The position numbers and the translations under genes were made by a program. From Arthrobacter zhangbolii (GTDB lineage: Bacteria > Actinomycetota > Actinomycetes > Actinomycetales > Micrococcaceae): a DNA stretch of 64,000 nucleotides. A model generated the notes under the pieces. It had not been told where the DNA came from, searched no databases, and worked only from the letters and a program-made list of their open reading frames with translations. Location: assembly GCF_022869865.1 (NCBI RefSeq), contig NZ_CP094984.1, positions 3,038,001 to 3,102,000 of the forward strand. The letters are read 5' to 3'. Position 1 is the first letter of the stretch. Every line of letters begins with the position of its first letter. Positions 18,891 through 27,307 of the stretch are shown in pieces.

Positions 18891-18969
18891 AGTACCTATT
18901 CTCTACCCGCTGTAAAAATAGGGCCAATCATTGTTGCCCCTCTCACGGTAAACGGGTGGGTCCGGCACC

Positions 18970-18987
18970 TGTCCCGGGCCCGGGACA
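18970..18987. repeat. Perfect 18-bp palindrome
   Basis: TGTCCCGGG followed directly by CCCGGGACA, with no spacer, lies between the HU gene and the divergent-side copD-ctaG start region. It is two bases from a second long hairpin (18990-19022). It could be an operator or part of a termination region for the HU transcript. Confidence 0.55.
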
Positions 18988-18989
18988 GC

Positions 18990-19022
18990 GGAAGGGCCGG
19001 CATCGACGATGCCGGCCCTTCC
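18990..19022. terminator. Hairpin after the HU gene, probable terminator
   Basis: A perfect 15-bp stem GGAAGGGCCGGCATC / GATGCCGGCCCTTCC has a three-base loop and sits 30 bp downstream of the minus-strand HU gene. No T-run follows, so termination may need help from Rho. Confidence 0.65.
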
Positions 19023-19051
19023 GTTACTGCGGCATCCTGCCGCTGTGGTTA

Positions 19052-19336
19052 CTACTTCTTGGAGACAGCAGCCTTCAGCTTGGAGCCGGCGGTCAGCTTG
19101 ACGCTGTGGCCTGCCGGGATCTGAATGGTTTCGCCGGTCTGCGGGTTGCGGCCCGTGCGTGCGGCGCGGTCGGTGCGCTCAACTGCCAGCCAGCCCGGGA
19201 TGGTGATCTTTTCGCCGTTTGCAACGGAGGTTGCGAAGATGTCGAAGACGGCATCCAGCACGCCGTTGACTGCGGTCTGGCTGTTGCCGGACTTTTCTGC
19301 AACTGCGGCAACAAGTTCACTGCGGTTCATAGCCAA
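19052..19336 (-). CDS. hup: HU family DNA-binding protein
   Basis: A 94-aa nucleoid protein that binds and bends DNA as a dimer. MAMNRSELVAAVAEKSG is the helical dimer body, GWLAVERTDRAARTGRNPQTGETIQIPAG is the beta-arm region that wraps DNA (with the conserved RxGRNPxTGE), and SVKLTAGSKLKAAVSKK closes the fold. It lacks the long lysine/alanine-rich tail seen in mycobacterial HupB, so it is the short form. It has a good AGGAGGACA site before the ATG. It lies downstream of the ribosomal protein operon on the same strand but behind a strong terminator, so it is probably transcribed separately. Confidence 0.95.
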   Translation of the reverse strand: MAMNRSELVAAVAEKSGNSQTAVNGVLDAVFDIFATSVANGEKITIPGWLAVERTDRAARTGRNPQTGETIQIPAGHSVKLTAGSKLKAAVSKK

Positions 19337-19641
19337 TTTATGTCCTCCTGGACTCTGGGATTACTCGTGCGGAAACGCGGATGCGAAACCGCCGCTGTTC
19401 GAAAACTTACCAGCTTGCACCCCCAACTCCTGCAAAAACCCCTGATTTTCGGGGATTTTTCGGGTTTTTCGGCTTGAAAACGCGCTTTTTCTGCCTTCCA
19501 GCGCATCGATCAGGCCGACGGCGCCCAACGGCTCGCCGATCCGTACGGCGGCACGCCGTGCCCCGCCGCCGGGCCGGTCCGGCGGCGTTAAAGACAAAAG
19601 GACGGCTCCCGTTCAGGGAGCCGTCCTTTTTCAGCCGGTGA
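19337..19641. other. Intergenic region upstream of hup
   Basis: This 305-bp stretch holds the promoter region of hup (near 19340-19480, AT-richer than its surroundings, with runs of TTTTTCGGG-type sequence), a GC-rich hairpin CGCCGCCGG...CCGGCGGCG (19564-19587) and the rpsN-operon terminator. No further gene is visible in it. Confidence 0.5.
19596..19630 (-). terminator. Intrinsic terminator of the rpmB-rpmG-rpsN operon
   Basis: A perfect 15-bp stem AAAAGGACGGCTCCC / GGGAGCCGTCCTTTT with a five-base loop sits 11 bp after the rpsN stop. On the minus strand the stem ends in TTTT. Confidence 0.9.
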
Positions 19642-19947
19642 TTACCAGCTGGACTTCTTGATACCCGGCAGTTCGCCTGCGTGGGCCATGTTGCGGAAAC
19701 GCACGCGCGAGATACCGAACTTCTGGAGGGTACCGCGGGGGCGGCCGTCAATCTGGTCGCGGTTGCGAAGGCGGACCGGGGAAGCGTTGCGCGGAAGCTT
19801 CTGCAGGCCGAGGCGTGCAGCTTCGCGGGCTTCGTCGGTAGCGTTTTCGTCTACCAGAGTCTTCTTCAGTTCGAGGCGCTTTGCAGCGTAGCGCTCAACA
19901 ACGACCTTGCGCTGCTCGTTGCGGGCAATCTTGGACTTCTTTGCCAT
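19642..19947 (-). CDS. rpsN: 30S ribosomal protein S14, zinc-independent form
   Basis: A 101-aa S14 with the long-form sequence [21 protein letters not shown] and the conserved [19 protein letters not shown]-terminal block. No CxxC pairs are present, so it is the cysteine-free (C-) type that does not need zinc. It is the last gene of a three-gene operon. It starts two bases after the rpmG stop and ends just before a strong terminator. Confidence 0.95.
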   Translation of the reverse strand: MAKKSKIARNEQRKVVVERYAAKRLELKKTLVDENATDEAREAARLGLQKLPRNASPVRLRNRDQIDGRPRGTLQKFGISRVRFRNMAHAGELPGIKKSSW

Positions 19948-19949
19948 TC

Positions 19950-20117
19950 TTAGCGCTCCTCACGGAATTCGACGTGCTGGCGGATCTTGGGATCGTACTT
20001 CTTCAGAACCATACGATCCGGATCGTTGCGACGGTTCTTGCGAGTTACGTAGGTGTAGCCGGTGCCCGCAGTGGACTTCAGCTTGATGATCGGACGTACG
20101 TCCTTATCCTTAGCCAC
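19950..20117 (-). CDS. rpmG: 50S ribosomal protein L33, zinc-independent form
   Basis: A 55-aa protein read directly from the minus strand: GTG start, [18 protein letters not shown], then [19 protein letters not shown] and the stop TAA. It contains no cysteine, so it is the C- type that binds no zinc. Its GTG overlaps the rpmB stop by one base (TAGTG) and rpsN follows after two bases, so the three ribosomal genes are tightly coupled. Confidence 0.95.
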   Translation of the reverse strand: MAKDKDVRPIIKLKSTAGTGYTYVTRKNRRNDPDRMVLKKYDPKIRQHVEFREER

Positions 20118-20353
20118 TACAGCTTCACACCCTTCGCGATCAGGTCGGTAACAACAGCGTCGATGCCGCGGATGTCAATCGTCTTGATGCCGCGTGCAGA
20201 AACCTGCAGCGTCACGTTGCGGCGCAGGGACGGAACCCAGTAGCGCTTCTTCTGAATATTCGGGTCGAACCGACGCTTGTTGCGGCGGTGCGAGTGCGAA
20301 ATGCTGTGACCAAAGCCGGGGATGGCTCCGGTTACCTGGCAGTAAGCTGCCAT
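20117..20353 (-). CDS. rpmB: 50S ribosomal protein L28
   Basis: A 78-aa ribosomal protein: [20 protein letters not shown], then [19 protein letters not shown] and [15 protein letters not shown]. The frame is open 13 codons further upstream, but the ATG at 20353 with GGAGGAGAG directly ahead gives the normal 78-aa length. Only one cysteine is present, so there is no zinc ribbon. It is the first gene of the rpmB-rpmG-rpsN operon. In many actinobacteria such cysteine-poor sets are controlled by Zur; I do not see a convincing Zur palindrome upstream. Confidence 0.95.
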   Translation of the reverse strand: MAAYCQVTGAIPGFGHSISHSHRRNKRRFDPNIQKKRYWVPSLRRNVTLQVSARGIKTIDIRGIDAVVTDLIAKGVKL

Positions 20354-20726
20354 GATCTCTCCTCCAGTTGTAGTAAATATGACGGTCCTCAAAAAACAGA
20401 CACAAGGCCAAAGCGCCTAAGCACCTGCCATAAAGAGCGTCCCGCCACCAGTTTTGACACCGTTATTACTGCGACTTTCCGGAGGTTGACCTGGCGGGGT
20501 GAGATCCAGCCGAAGTGCCTCGCCGCGGGGAAGACGGTGAAGTTCAGGCAGCCGAACGGGGAAACCCGGCTCGACAGCCTTCAATTCTAGGTTTATACGG
20601 GTGGCCACGCAAATGTTCAGCTGTCCGCACGGGGCAGGCAGATTAACACACGCATGACTTAACGCCTCTCTATCCTAGGGCCATCCGGCGTTTCGTTCAA
20701 ACTCGCAGATACCCGGGTGCCGGCCG
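20354..20726. other. Intergenic region between rpmB and the glgC-like gene
   Basis: 373 bp with no convincing gene. It must contain the promoter of the rpmB operon (minus strand) and the 3' end region of the glgC-like gene. AT-rich patches occur at 20375-20400 and 20580-20600. I found neither a clear intrinsic terminator nor a recognisable regulator palindrome by eye. Confidence 0.5.
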
Positions 20727-21872
20727 TCACGACGACGGCGGGTCCACCTTTGAATCCCGGGCCACCACTGCCACGCCCTTCTCCGGATCTTCCTGCGCGC
20801 CGTCCAGTTTCCGCCCTGCTCCGATCACCGCCCCGGAATCCACCACCAGGTTGGCCAGCCGCGCGCCGGAACGCACCGTAACGCCGTCCAGGAGCACGCA
20901 GGAATCCACCTCCGCCCCGGCCTCCACCACGGTTCCGGCGCTGAGGACGCTGCGGCGAACCGAGCCGTCCACACGGGCTCCGGGGGCGAGCAGGCTCTCC
21001 CGCACCGCCGCGTCCCGGCCTATATAGGCCGGAAGCCGCCGCGGGCTGGCTGACAGGATAGGCCACTGCTCATCATCGAAGTCCAGCCCGTGGCCCTCAA
21101 TCAGGTCCATGTGTGCCTGATGGTAGCTCTGCGGAGTACCCATGTCCCGCCAGTACCCCGGCAACCGGTGCTCCACCACCTTTGTGTTTTCCACGAGGTA
21201 CGGGATGAGCTGGTCGCCGTAGTCCTCCAGCTGTCCGTCACGCTTCACCAGCTTCTCCAGTGAGTCCAGCAGGACATCGGCGTCGTACAGGAAGATTTCC
21301 GCAGCCACGAGATCGGTTGCCGGCTTTTCGGGTTTGTACTCGAATCCGGTGACGGCGCCGTCGTCGGACACTTCGACCACACCATGGTCGCCGGGATTGT
21401 GCTCAACCCGGGTGGTGACGACGGTCAGTGCCGCGCCGCTTTGCTGGTGGGTCTGCACCACATCCCGGAAGTCCAGGCGGTAGAGATGGTCGGCACTGAG
21501 CACCAGCACCAGGTCGGGATCGAATTCCCGGATGTAGTCCACCTGCCGGTACAGGGCATCGGCGTTGCCCTGCGCGAAGCCTTCCCCCTCACCGCCCTGG
21601 AACGGAGGGAGCACACGCAGGCCGCCGTTGGTACGGTCCAGGTCCCACGGGCGGCCGCTGACCAGCTGGTCATTCAGCGACTGCGGTTTGTACTGCTCCA
21701 CGATCCAGACATCACCGAATCCGCTGTTATGCAGGTTGGAGAGGGAAATGTCGATGAGGTTGTAGGAGCCGGCAACCGGCATGGCCGGTTTGGCCCGGTG
21801 ATCAGTCAGGCTGCCCAGGCGCCCGCCGGTGCCACCGGCGAGGATTACGGCCAGGATTCGGGGAAAGCGCAT
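20727..21872 (-). CDS. GlgC-like glucose-1-phosphate adenylyltransferase family protein
   Basis: A 381-aa sugar nucleotidyltransferase. The N-terminal loop AVILAGGTGGRLGSLTDHRAKPAMPVAGSY binds the nucleotide and phosphate, LSADHLYRLDF carries the metal-binding Asp, and GFEYKPEKP and GYWRDMGTPQSYHQAHMDL match the ADP-glucose pyrophosphorylase pattern. The C-terminal 100 residues form hexapeptide left-handed beta-helix repeats. It is shorter than usual GlgC (about 400-430 aa) and has no glycogen synthase neighbour, so it may be a paralogue rather than the main glycogen enzyme. ATP preference is inferred. Confidence 0.8.
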   Translation of the reverse strand: MRFPRILAVILAGGTGGRLGSLTDHRAKPAMPVAGSYNLIDISLSNLHNSGFGDVWIVEQYKPQSLNDQLVSGRPWDLDRTNGGLRVLPPFQGGEGEGFAQGNADALYRQVDYIREFDPDLVLVLSADHLYRLDFRDVVQTHQQSGAALTVVTTRVEHNPGDHGVVEVSDDGAVTGFEYKPEKPATDLVAAEIFLYDADVLLDSLEKLVKRDGQLEDYGDQLIPYLVENTKVVEHRLPGYWRDMGTPQSYHQAHMDLIEGHGLDFDDEQWPILSASPRRLPAYIGRDAAVRESLLAPGARVDGSVRRSVLSAGTVVEAGAEVDSCVLLDGVTVRSGARLANLVVDSGAVIGAGRKLDGAQEDPEKGVAVVARDSKVDPPSS

Positions 21873-21945
21873 GCTTTGGTGCCTCTCGTCGTGCCGTCTG
21901 CGATACCTACCACGCTAACAAGGACGGACACCGGAGCCGTAACCG

Positions 21946-22440
21946 CTAGGGTGCCTGGTCCGGGCCAAGGATGCCGTTCTCCGGGTCGATCCGGGCCAGG
22001 ATCTTTTTCCCGACACGTTCCAGGTCCGCCACGTCAGCGGGAGTAAGGCCGTCGAAGACCGCATCCCTCACGGATGCCACGTGGTCCGGGGCCAGTTCCA
22101 CCAGGGCGGCCATTCCCTCGTCCGTCAGCGCCGCCGTGGTGACCCGGGCATCCTCCGGAGAGGGCGTTCGGGACATCCAGCCGCGTTGTTCAAGCTTTTT
22201 GACCACGTGTGAAAGCCGCGACAGGGAGGCATTGGACCGGGCTGCCAGTTCGCTCATGGGCAGGCTCCGCTCCTCCGCTTCGGAGACCATGGCCAGGACG
22301 TGGTAGTCGAAGAGAGTGATGCGCGCCCGGCGGAACAGGTCTGTATCCAGGACTGCGGGGAGCCGGCTGGACACCGCGTACAGCGCCAGCCAGGCCTGCC
22401 GTTCCTCTGCGCTTAGCCAGCGCGGTGCATTCTCAGTCAT
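21946..22440 (-). CDS. MarR family transcriptional regulator
   Basis: A 164-aa winged-helix regulator: LFDYHVLAMVSEAEERSLPMSELAARSNASLSRLSHVVKKLEQRGWMSRTPSPEDARVTTAALTDEG spans the helix-turn-helix and wing. The ATG at 22440 has GAGGG upstream; an in-frame TTG 12 codons earlier is less likely. The AT-rich segment TTGAAGCGTAAAGTTTTGATC directly upstream may be its promoter or operator. The nearest downstream neighbour is the glgC-like gene and the nearest upstream is the ProP-like transporter, so its target cannot be read from gene order. Confidence 0.85.
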   Translation of the reverse strand: MTENAPRWLSAEERQAWLALYAVSSRLPAVLDTDLFRRARITLFDYHVLAMVSEAEERSLPMSELAARSNASLSRLSHVVKKLEQRGWMSRTPSPEDARVTTAALTDEGMAALVELAPDHVASVRDAVFDGLTPADVADLERVGKKILARIDPENGILGPDQAP

Positions 22441-22615
22441 AACGGCCCTCGTCTCGATCAAAACTTTACGCTTCAATCATCTCAGGTCCGGGACCGTCAT
22501 GGAACCAGGATCCGGGGGGCCGGCAGCGTGCCTTAACCGACAGCGCCGCCGAACCATCCCTGGGGAGAAACAGTCCGGCGGCGCGTGCCGGATGCGGCCG
22601 GTAAGCGGCGGGAGC

Positions 22616-24169
22616 TTAGCGCTCGGCGGGCTCGGCGGGCTTGCTGCCCAGCGTGTCGAAGGGCAGCGAATCGACGTCGAGCAGCGGGTTCTCGTCCTGT
22701 CCCGCTACCAGCTCGCGGGCTTCGGCATTGCTGTCCACGCTGGGCATGGACCCGGGCATCGGGCGGTTCGCTGATTCCTTCATGATGCCCACGGCAATGG
22801 CGCCGGCGACGGAGGTGAACATCAGCCAGTAGGCGGGCATCATGTCATCACCGGTGAGCGTGATGAGCCCCTGCATGATCAGCGGCGCGGTGCCGCCGAA
22901 GATGGCAACGGCGAAGTTGTAGGAGATGCCCATGGCGCCGTAGCGGCTAGCGGTCGGGAAGAGGGCCGGCAGCGAGGACGCGAGGTTGGAGACATAGAAG
23001 GTCACCGGCACGGCCAGCAGCGCAAGCCCCAGCAGTGTGGTGGCGATGGGCCCCTGGTCAATCAGCACAAACGCCGGGATGGCCAGAACGATGGTGGATC
23101 CGGCACCCATCCAGAGCACCGGGCGGCGGCCGATACGGTCCGAGAGCCGGCCGGTCAGCGGGATGCACAGGGCCATCAGCACCAGGACGGGAATGGTCAG
23201 CAGCGTGCCGTGCAGCGGGTCGTAGCCCTTGGAGTCCGTCAGGTAGGAGGGCATGTAGGAGGTCAGGGCGTAGCCCACCGTGTTGGCGGCGGCCACCAGG
23301 ACCATGGCCAGCACAATCGGGCGCCAGTAGGAGCGGAAGATGCCGAAGGTACCCAGCGCCTGGCCGTCGCCGGCAGCCGAGCTGTTGCCCACTTCCTGCG
23401 CGTCCAGGGTGGCCTGGAAGGCCGGTGATTCCTCGATCTTGAGACGGAAGTACACCGCAATGGCACCCAGCGGACCCGCAATCAGGAACGGGATCCGCCA
23501 GCCCCAGTCCAGCATGGCCTCTTCCGAGAGGCTCAGCTGCATGATGGAGACAACACCGGCGCCCAGGGCAAAACCCATGTAGCTGCCAAGGTCCAGGATG
23601 CTGGCCAGGAAGCCGCGGCGCTTGTCCGGCGCGTATTCGGTGACGAAGGTGGTGGCACCGGCATACTCGCCGCCGGTGGAGAAACCCTGGAGCATCTTCA
23701 TCAGCACCAGGAGGACCGGCGCCCAGAAACCAATGGTGGCGTAGCCGGGCAGCAGGCCGATGGCGAACGTGGACGCGGACATCAGCAGCAGTGTGATGGC
23801 CAGTGTCTTCTGCCGGCCCACCCGGTCTCCCAGGCGGCCGAAGACCACTCCGCCAAGCGGACGGGCCAGATAGGTCGAGGCGAAGACGCCAAGGCTGAAG
23901 AGCAGCTGCACGTCCTTGTCGGCGTCGGACATAAAGACGGCACCCATGGTGACGGCCAGGTAGCCGTAAACACCGACGTCGAACCATTCCATGGTGTTAC
24001 CGACGACGGTGCCGCTGACGGCTTTTTTCAGCATGGATTTGTCTACAACATTTACGTCATCAACCTCGAGCCGGCGGCGGCGCCGGGACGGGAAGCGCGG
24101 CTTTTTCGCCGTTGTTGCAGACGGTGCGTCCGGGGCCTCGGAAATATGGGGTGGTGCATCTTTCGGCAT
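22616..24169 (-). CDS. ProP-like MFS symporter (metabolite:H+ symporter family)
   Basis: A 517-aa transporter with 12 helices. The order SGTVVGNTMEWFDVGVYGYLA, RPLGGVVFGRLGDRVGRQKTLA, QGFSTGGEYAGATTFVTEYAPDKRRGF, LDWGWRIPFLIAGPLG and, near the end, GIMKESANRPMPGS follows E. coli ProP almost segment by segment, including the spacer lengths. Uptake of proline, glycine betaine or similar compatible solutes is therefore the best guess. The osmosensing C-terminal coiled coil of E. coli ProP is absent; the tail here is acidic and proline-rich. An arginine-rich stretch (SRRRRRLEVDD) precedes helix 1. Confidence 0.8.
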   Translation of the reverse strand: MPKDAPPHISEAPDAPSATTAKKPRFPSRRRRRLEVDDVNVVDKSMLKKAVSGTVVGNTMEWFDVGVYGYLAVTMGAVFMSDADKDVQLLFSLGVFASTYLARPLGGVVFGRLGDRVGRQKTLAITLLLMSASTFAIGLLPGYATIGFWAPVLLVLMKMLQGFSTGGEYAGATTFVTEYAPDKRRGFLASILDLGSYMGFALGAGVVSIMQLSLSEEAMLDWGWRIPFLIAGPLGAIAVYFRLKIEESPAFQATLDAQEVGNSSAAGDGQALGTFGIFRSYWRPIVLAMVLVAAANTVGYALTSYMPSYLTDSKGYDPLHGTLLTIPVLVLMALCIPLTGRLSDRIGRRPVLWMGAGSTIVLAIPAFVLIDQGPIATTLLGLALLAVPVTFYVSNLASSLPALFPTASRYGAMGISYNFAVAIFGGTAPLIMQGLITLTGDDMMPAYWLMFTSVAGAIAVGIMKESANRPMPGSMPSVDSNAEARELVAGQDENPLLDVDSLPFDTLGSKPAEPAER

Positions 24170-24323
24170 GTCGGTCTTCCCTCAATTTGAAGTCAGCGGC
24201 TGTGAACAGAAGCAACCGCGCGGCGCACAGTTGTGCCGGGCAGACCTACAAGTTTAGAAAAATGCACTCCCCCTGCCGAATTGAAAGCCGGTTTTTAGCC
24301 CTTTTAGGTAGCCATGCACCCGG

Positions 24324-24345
24324 CCGCTTATCAGATAACAAGCGG
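24324..24345. repeat. Inverted repeat with a nested 11-bp palindrome
   Basis: CCGCTT-(10)-AAGCGG encloses the perfect palindrome TTATC-A-GATAA (24328-24338). It lies about 155 bp upstream of the ProP-like gene and just after the GDSL hydrolase gene. It has no T-run, so it looks more like a protein-binding site than a terminator. Confidence 0.45.
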
Positions 24346-24382
24346 ACTTATGTTTAATTCTGTGAGTTGGGACACATCAGCC

Positions 24383-25165
24383 CTATCGGGCGGGCAAAGG
24401 AGGCTGGATCAGCTCCGGATAGCGAGGGTTCAGGTTGTCTCCGGAGGAGACACCGCGGAGGCGCCGGCTGACCCACGGACCAAGATATTCGCGTGCCCAC
24501 TGGGCATCCCGGCGCAGCTGTTCCACCCGGTTCCTTGAGCGCTGTTCCTCCAGTTCGGGAAGGTCAATGGCGTCGGTGCCGCGGAGCACTTCGAGGACCT
24601 TCTTGGCCGTCAGCATGTGGCCCGCCGGAGACATGTGCAGCCGGTCCACCGCCCAGTAGCGTTCGTCCTGCAGGATCTTCATCCGCCAGTAGTCCACCAG
24701 CACGGCGTCATTCTTATCCACGATTTCCCGGACCAGTTCGTTATAGAGGGCTGTCCGGCCCCGTGTCCGGCCGAAGACCGGCGACTGGCCGGAGTCGAAT
24801 CCGGTGAAAACAAGGACGGCTGCACCGCTGGAGCGCAGCTTGGCAATCCCGCCGTCGTAGGCATCAACTATTGCGTCGATATCCACTTTGGGGCGCAGGA
24901 TGTCATTCCCGCCGGCATAAACGGTGACCAGGGTGGGTGACAGGGCGATCGCGGCATCCACCTGCTCATTCAGGACCTGGTGCAGTTTCTTGCCGCGGAT
25001 TGCCAGGTTGGCGTAGCCCCACGAATCATCGGCGAGCACCAGCTGCTCGGCCACGCGGTCCGCCCAGCCGCGCACGCCGTTGGGACGGGACTCGTCCTCG
25101 TCCCCCACGCCTTCCGTAAACGAATCCCCCAGGGCCACATATCGCTGCGTAAAAGTCACCACCAC
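24383..25165 (-). CDS. SGNH/GDSL-type hydrolase
   Basis: A 260-aa esterase or lipase-like enzyme. Catalytic blocks are present: block I GDSFTEG with the nucleophilic Ser, the Gly in NLAIRGKK, block III GGND, and the Asp-His pair in DRLHMSPAGH. No signal peptide is visible, so it acts in the cytoplasm. The substrate is unknown. Three consecutive GTG codons (25165, 25162, 25159) precede TFTQRYVALGDS and any could start translation. The C-terminal 70 residues are arginine-rich and contain QWAREYLGPWVSRRLRG, a pattern seen in actinobacterial homologues. Confidence 0.85.
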   Translation of the reverse strand: MVVTFTQRYVALGDSFTEGVGDEDESRPNGVRGWADRVAEQLVLADDSWGYANLAIRGKKLHQVLNEQVDAAIALSPTLVTVYAGGNDILRPKVDIDAIVDAYDGGIAKLRSSGAAVLVFTGFDSGQSPVFGRTRGRTALYNELVREIVDKNDAVLVDYWRMKILQDERYWAVDRLHMSPAGHMLTAKKVLEVLRGTDAIDLPELEEQRSRNRVEQLRRDAQWAREYLGPWVSRRLRGVSSGDNLNPRYPELIQPPLPAR

Positions 25166-25279
25166 AGCGTACAAGCAACCGGCCGGGGACAGGGCCGGCA
25201 CAGCGCCTCAGTCCGTTGCGCCGGATCCCCGGTTAGACTCAGAGCCGGTACTAGTTCGCCTGCTTACGATAAGGACCCC

Positions 25280-26242
25280 ATGACCAGCCAAGAGACCCCG
25301 GCCCGCCAGCGCGCCGCTGTCATTGTGAATCCAATCAAGAAAACGGATTTTGACGTGCGCGTCCGGGTGGCTGAAATCTGCGCGGATGAAGGCTGGGACG
25401 AGCCGCTGTTCTTCGAAACCGAGGAAGACGATCCCGGGCATTCGATGGCACGGAAGGCCATGGAGGCCGGCGTTGACCTGGTGATCGCTGCCGGCGGTGA
25501 CGGCACCGTGCGGTGCGTTGCGGCGGAACTGGCCGGCACCTCGTTCGCCATGGGCCTGCTGCCACTGGGCACGGGCAACCTGCTGGCCCGGAACCTGGAC
25601 ATTGGCGTGGATGACCCTGAGCAGGCTGTCCGCGCCGCCCTGAACGGAACCGAGCGGCGCATCGACGTCGTCCGTGTGACCGTGGACGAGTCGGTGGACA
25701 GTGACACCTTCCTGGTTATGGCCGGACTGGGGTACGACGCCGGCATGATGGCGGACACCCGGGACGTGCTGAAGGATAAGATCGGCTGGCTGGCCTACGT
25801 TGACGCCGGGATCCGAAACCTGCCCGGCAAGCCCGTGAAAACCACCATCTCAATTGACGGCGGCAAACCCATCCACCGCCGGCTGCGCAGTGTGATGGGC
25901 GGGAACTGCGGCAAGATCACCGGCGGTTTGGAGATTTTCCCCGGCGCGAAACTGGATGACGGGCTGCTGGACATCCTGACCCTGGCCCCCAAAGGCAAGC
26001 TGGGCTGGCTGGGCGTGATCTCCGGCCTGCTCCGCCGAGGGAAGGGAAGCAGCACATCGGTGGAGTACTACCAGTGCAAACGCGCCGAGGTCTGGACCGA
26101 GTCTCCGCTGGACTTTGAAATGGACGGCGACCATCTGGGGACGGCCACCCACATTCTCTTCGAGACGGACGCCGGTGCCCTGCGCATCCGCATGCCGCAC
26201 GGCAAGAAGGACCCGGCGGTGCTGACGAATCCGGAGCCCTGA
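25280..26242 (+). CDS. Diacylglycerol/lipid kinase family protein
   Basis: A 320-aa kinase of the DAGK catalytic family (DgkB/YegS type). AVIVNPIKK is the N-terminal strand, AAGGDGTVRCVAAEL (70-84) contains the GGDGT nucleotide loop, and LLPLGTGNLLARNLDI is the second signature. The C-terminal domain includes FPGAKLDDGLLDI, the family's terminal signature. It probably phosphorylates a diacylglycerol or related lipid at the membrane face. The ATG at 25280 is supported by AAGGA upstream. The gene is divergent from the GDSL hydrolase and convergent with the M23 peptidase (8-bp gap). Confidence 0.88.
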   Translation: MTSQETPARQRAAVIVNPIKKTDFDVRVRVAEICADEGWDEPLFFETEEDDPGHSMARKAMEAGVDLVIAAGGDGTVRCVAAELAGTSFAMGLLPLGTGNLLARNLDIGVDDPEQAVRAALNGTERRIDVVRVTVDESVDSDTFLVMAGLGYDAGMMADTRDVLKDKIGWLAYVDAGIRNLPGKPVKTTISIDGGKPIHRRLRSVMGGNCGKITGGLEIFPGAKLDDGLLDILTLAPKGKLGWLGVISGLLRRGKGSSTSVEYYQCKRAEVWTESPLDFEMDGDHLGTATHILFETDAGALRIRMPHGKKDPAVLTNPEP

Positions 26243-26250
26243 CGGGCCGG

Positions 26251-27114
26251 CTACAGCCAGCCCATCGGATCTTCGTAGTCCCCGTGCCGCAGCACTTCAA
26301 AGTGCAGGTGCGGGCCGGTTGAGTTACCGGTGCTGCCTACACCTCCTACCACCGCGCCGGCGTCAAGGTTCTGCCCCACGGAGACATCGATGCTGTTCAG
26401 GTGGTTATAGGTGGTCTGCAGCCCGTCACCGTGATCAACCACCACACGCAGTCCCCCGCCGCCGGTGGTGTGCCAGCTGGCCTCGACCACCGTCCCGCCG
26501 AGCATGGACTTCACCGGGGTCCCGGTGACCGCACCGAAGTCCGTGCCGGTATGGAACTCGGGGTAACCAGGTGCCAGCGGATTGTCGCGGTAGCCAAACG
26601 GGGAAGTAACCACCATGTCATCCACCGGCGCAACCGGGCCCGGCTCGGCAGGCTCGGGGGCCGGAGCGTCATTGACGGGAGGTTCGGCTGCGGGTTCAGG
26701 TTCAGTGGCAGGCGCGCCTTCGCCGGCCTCGCGCCCGGCATCGGTGTCCAGTGTGGTCACCATAGCCTGGCGTTCAAGCTTTAGCTCCGGCTCTGCGGTG
26801 GCCGCGGTGCCGGCAACCACCCCGGACAGGGCGACGGCGGCGGCCACCCCCAGCGCACCGGTGCGGCGGTTGGGCGTGTCATGATCCTGAAGCCAGGCCC
26901 GGGTCCTGCCCCGCAGCGCCTTGGCGCGGACACGCAGCTGCTCGGCATCAGCGGCAAAGTCACGGGGTTTCCGCAGTGCGGCGTGCTCGCCCGGCGGACG
27001 CCGCTCCAGCAGGTCGGCAGCCCGGTTCCGGAGGTTTTGAACCGTGCGCAGCATCATCCGGGAGGAAACGGTTTCATATGCTCGTGCGGGTTCCAAAAAG
27101 TGCTCGGTCAACAA
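26251..27114 (-). CDS. M23 (LytM-type) peptidase, membrane anchored
   Basis: A 287-aa cell wall endopeptidase candidate. A cytoplasmic N-terminal part of about 85 residues (basic, helical) precedes a transmembrane helix (86-107) and a Pro/Glu-rich linker (about 125-165). The peptidase domain has zinc ligands His188 and Asp192 (FHTGTDFG), catalytic His in YNHLN (near 238) and PHLHFEV (269-271). The internal rather than N-terminal helix makes it a type II membrane protein with the peptidase outside. Translation probably starts at TTG with AGGTGAT just upstream; two ATGs at codons 20-21 are alternatives. Confidence 0.82.
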   Translation of the reverse strand: MLTEHFLEPARAYETVSSRMMLRTVQNLRNRAADLLERRPPGEHAALRKPRDFAADAEQLRVRAKALRGRTRAWLQDHDTPNRRTGALGVAAAVALSGVVAGTAATAEPELKLERQAMVTTLDTDAGREAGEGAPATEPEPAAEPPVNDAPAPEPAEPGPVAPVDDMVVTSPFGYRDNPLAPGYPEFHTGTDFGAVTGTPVKSMLGGTVVEASWHTTGGGGLRVVVDHGDGLQTTYNHLNSIDVSVGQNLDAGAVVGGVGSTGNSTGPHLHFEVLRHGDYEDPMGWL

Positions 27115-27307
27115 TCACCTCAGTGTGAGTATTGGTCAAGGACTCTTTTGTCCCCGGACTCCTGTGTCGGGGACCGGTGGGAGCCGCCCTAATTCCCGCA
27201 GGCGGCACCACTTCCATGGTAGGAAATCCACAATGGCTGTGTCCGCCTTTTGTGGCCAATCCCAAACTCCCGGGTGACCTGCTGCGTTTCCTCCTGTGGC
27301 CGCCCTC

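Noticed and set aside
20354-20726. Zur box upstream of rpmB
   Set aside because: I looked for the TGAnAATnATTnTCA-type palindrome and found no acceptable match.
24961-25279. Upstream extension of the lipid kinase frame
   Set aside because: The open frame runs antisense to the GDSL gene; the family start and AAGGA site place the kinase start at 25280.
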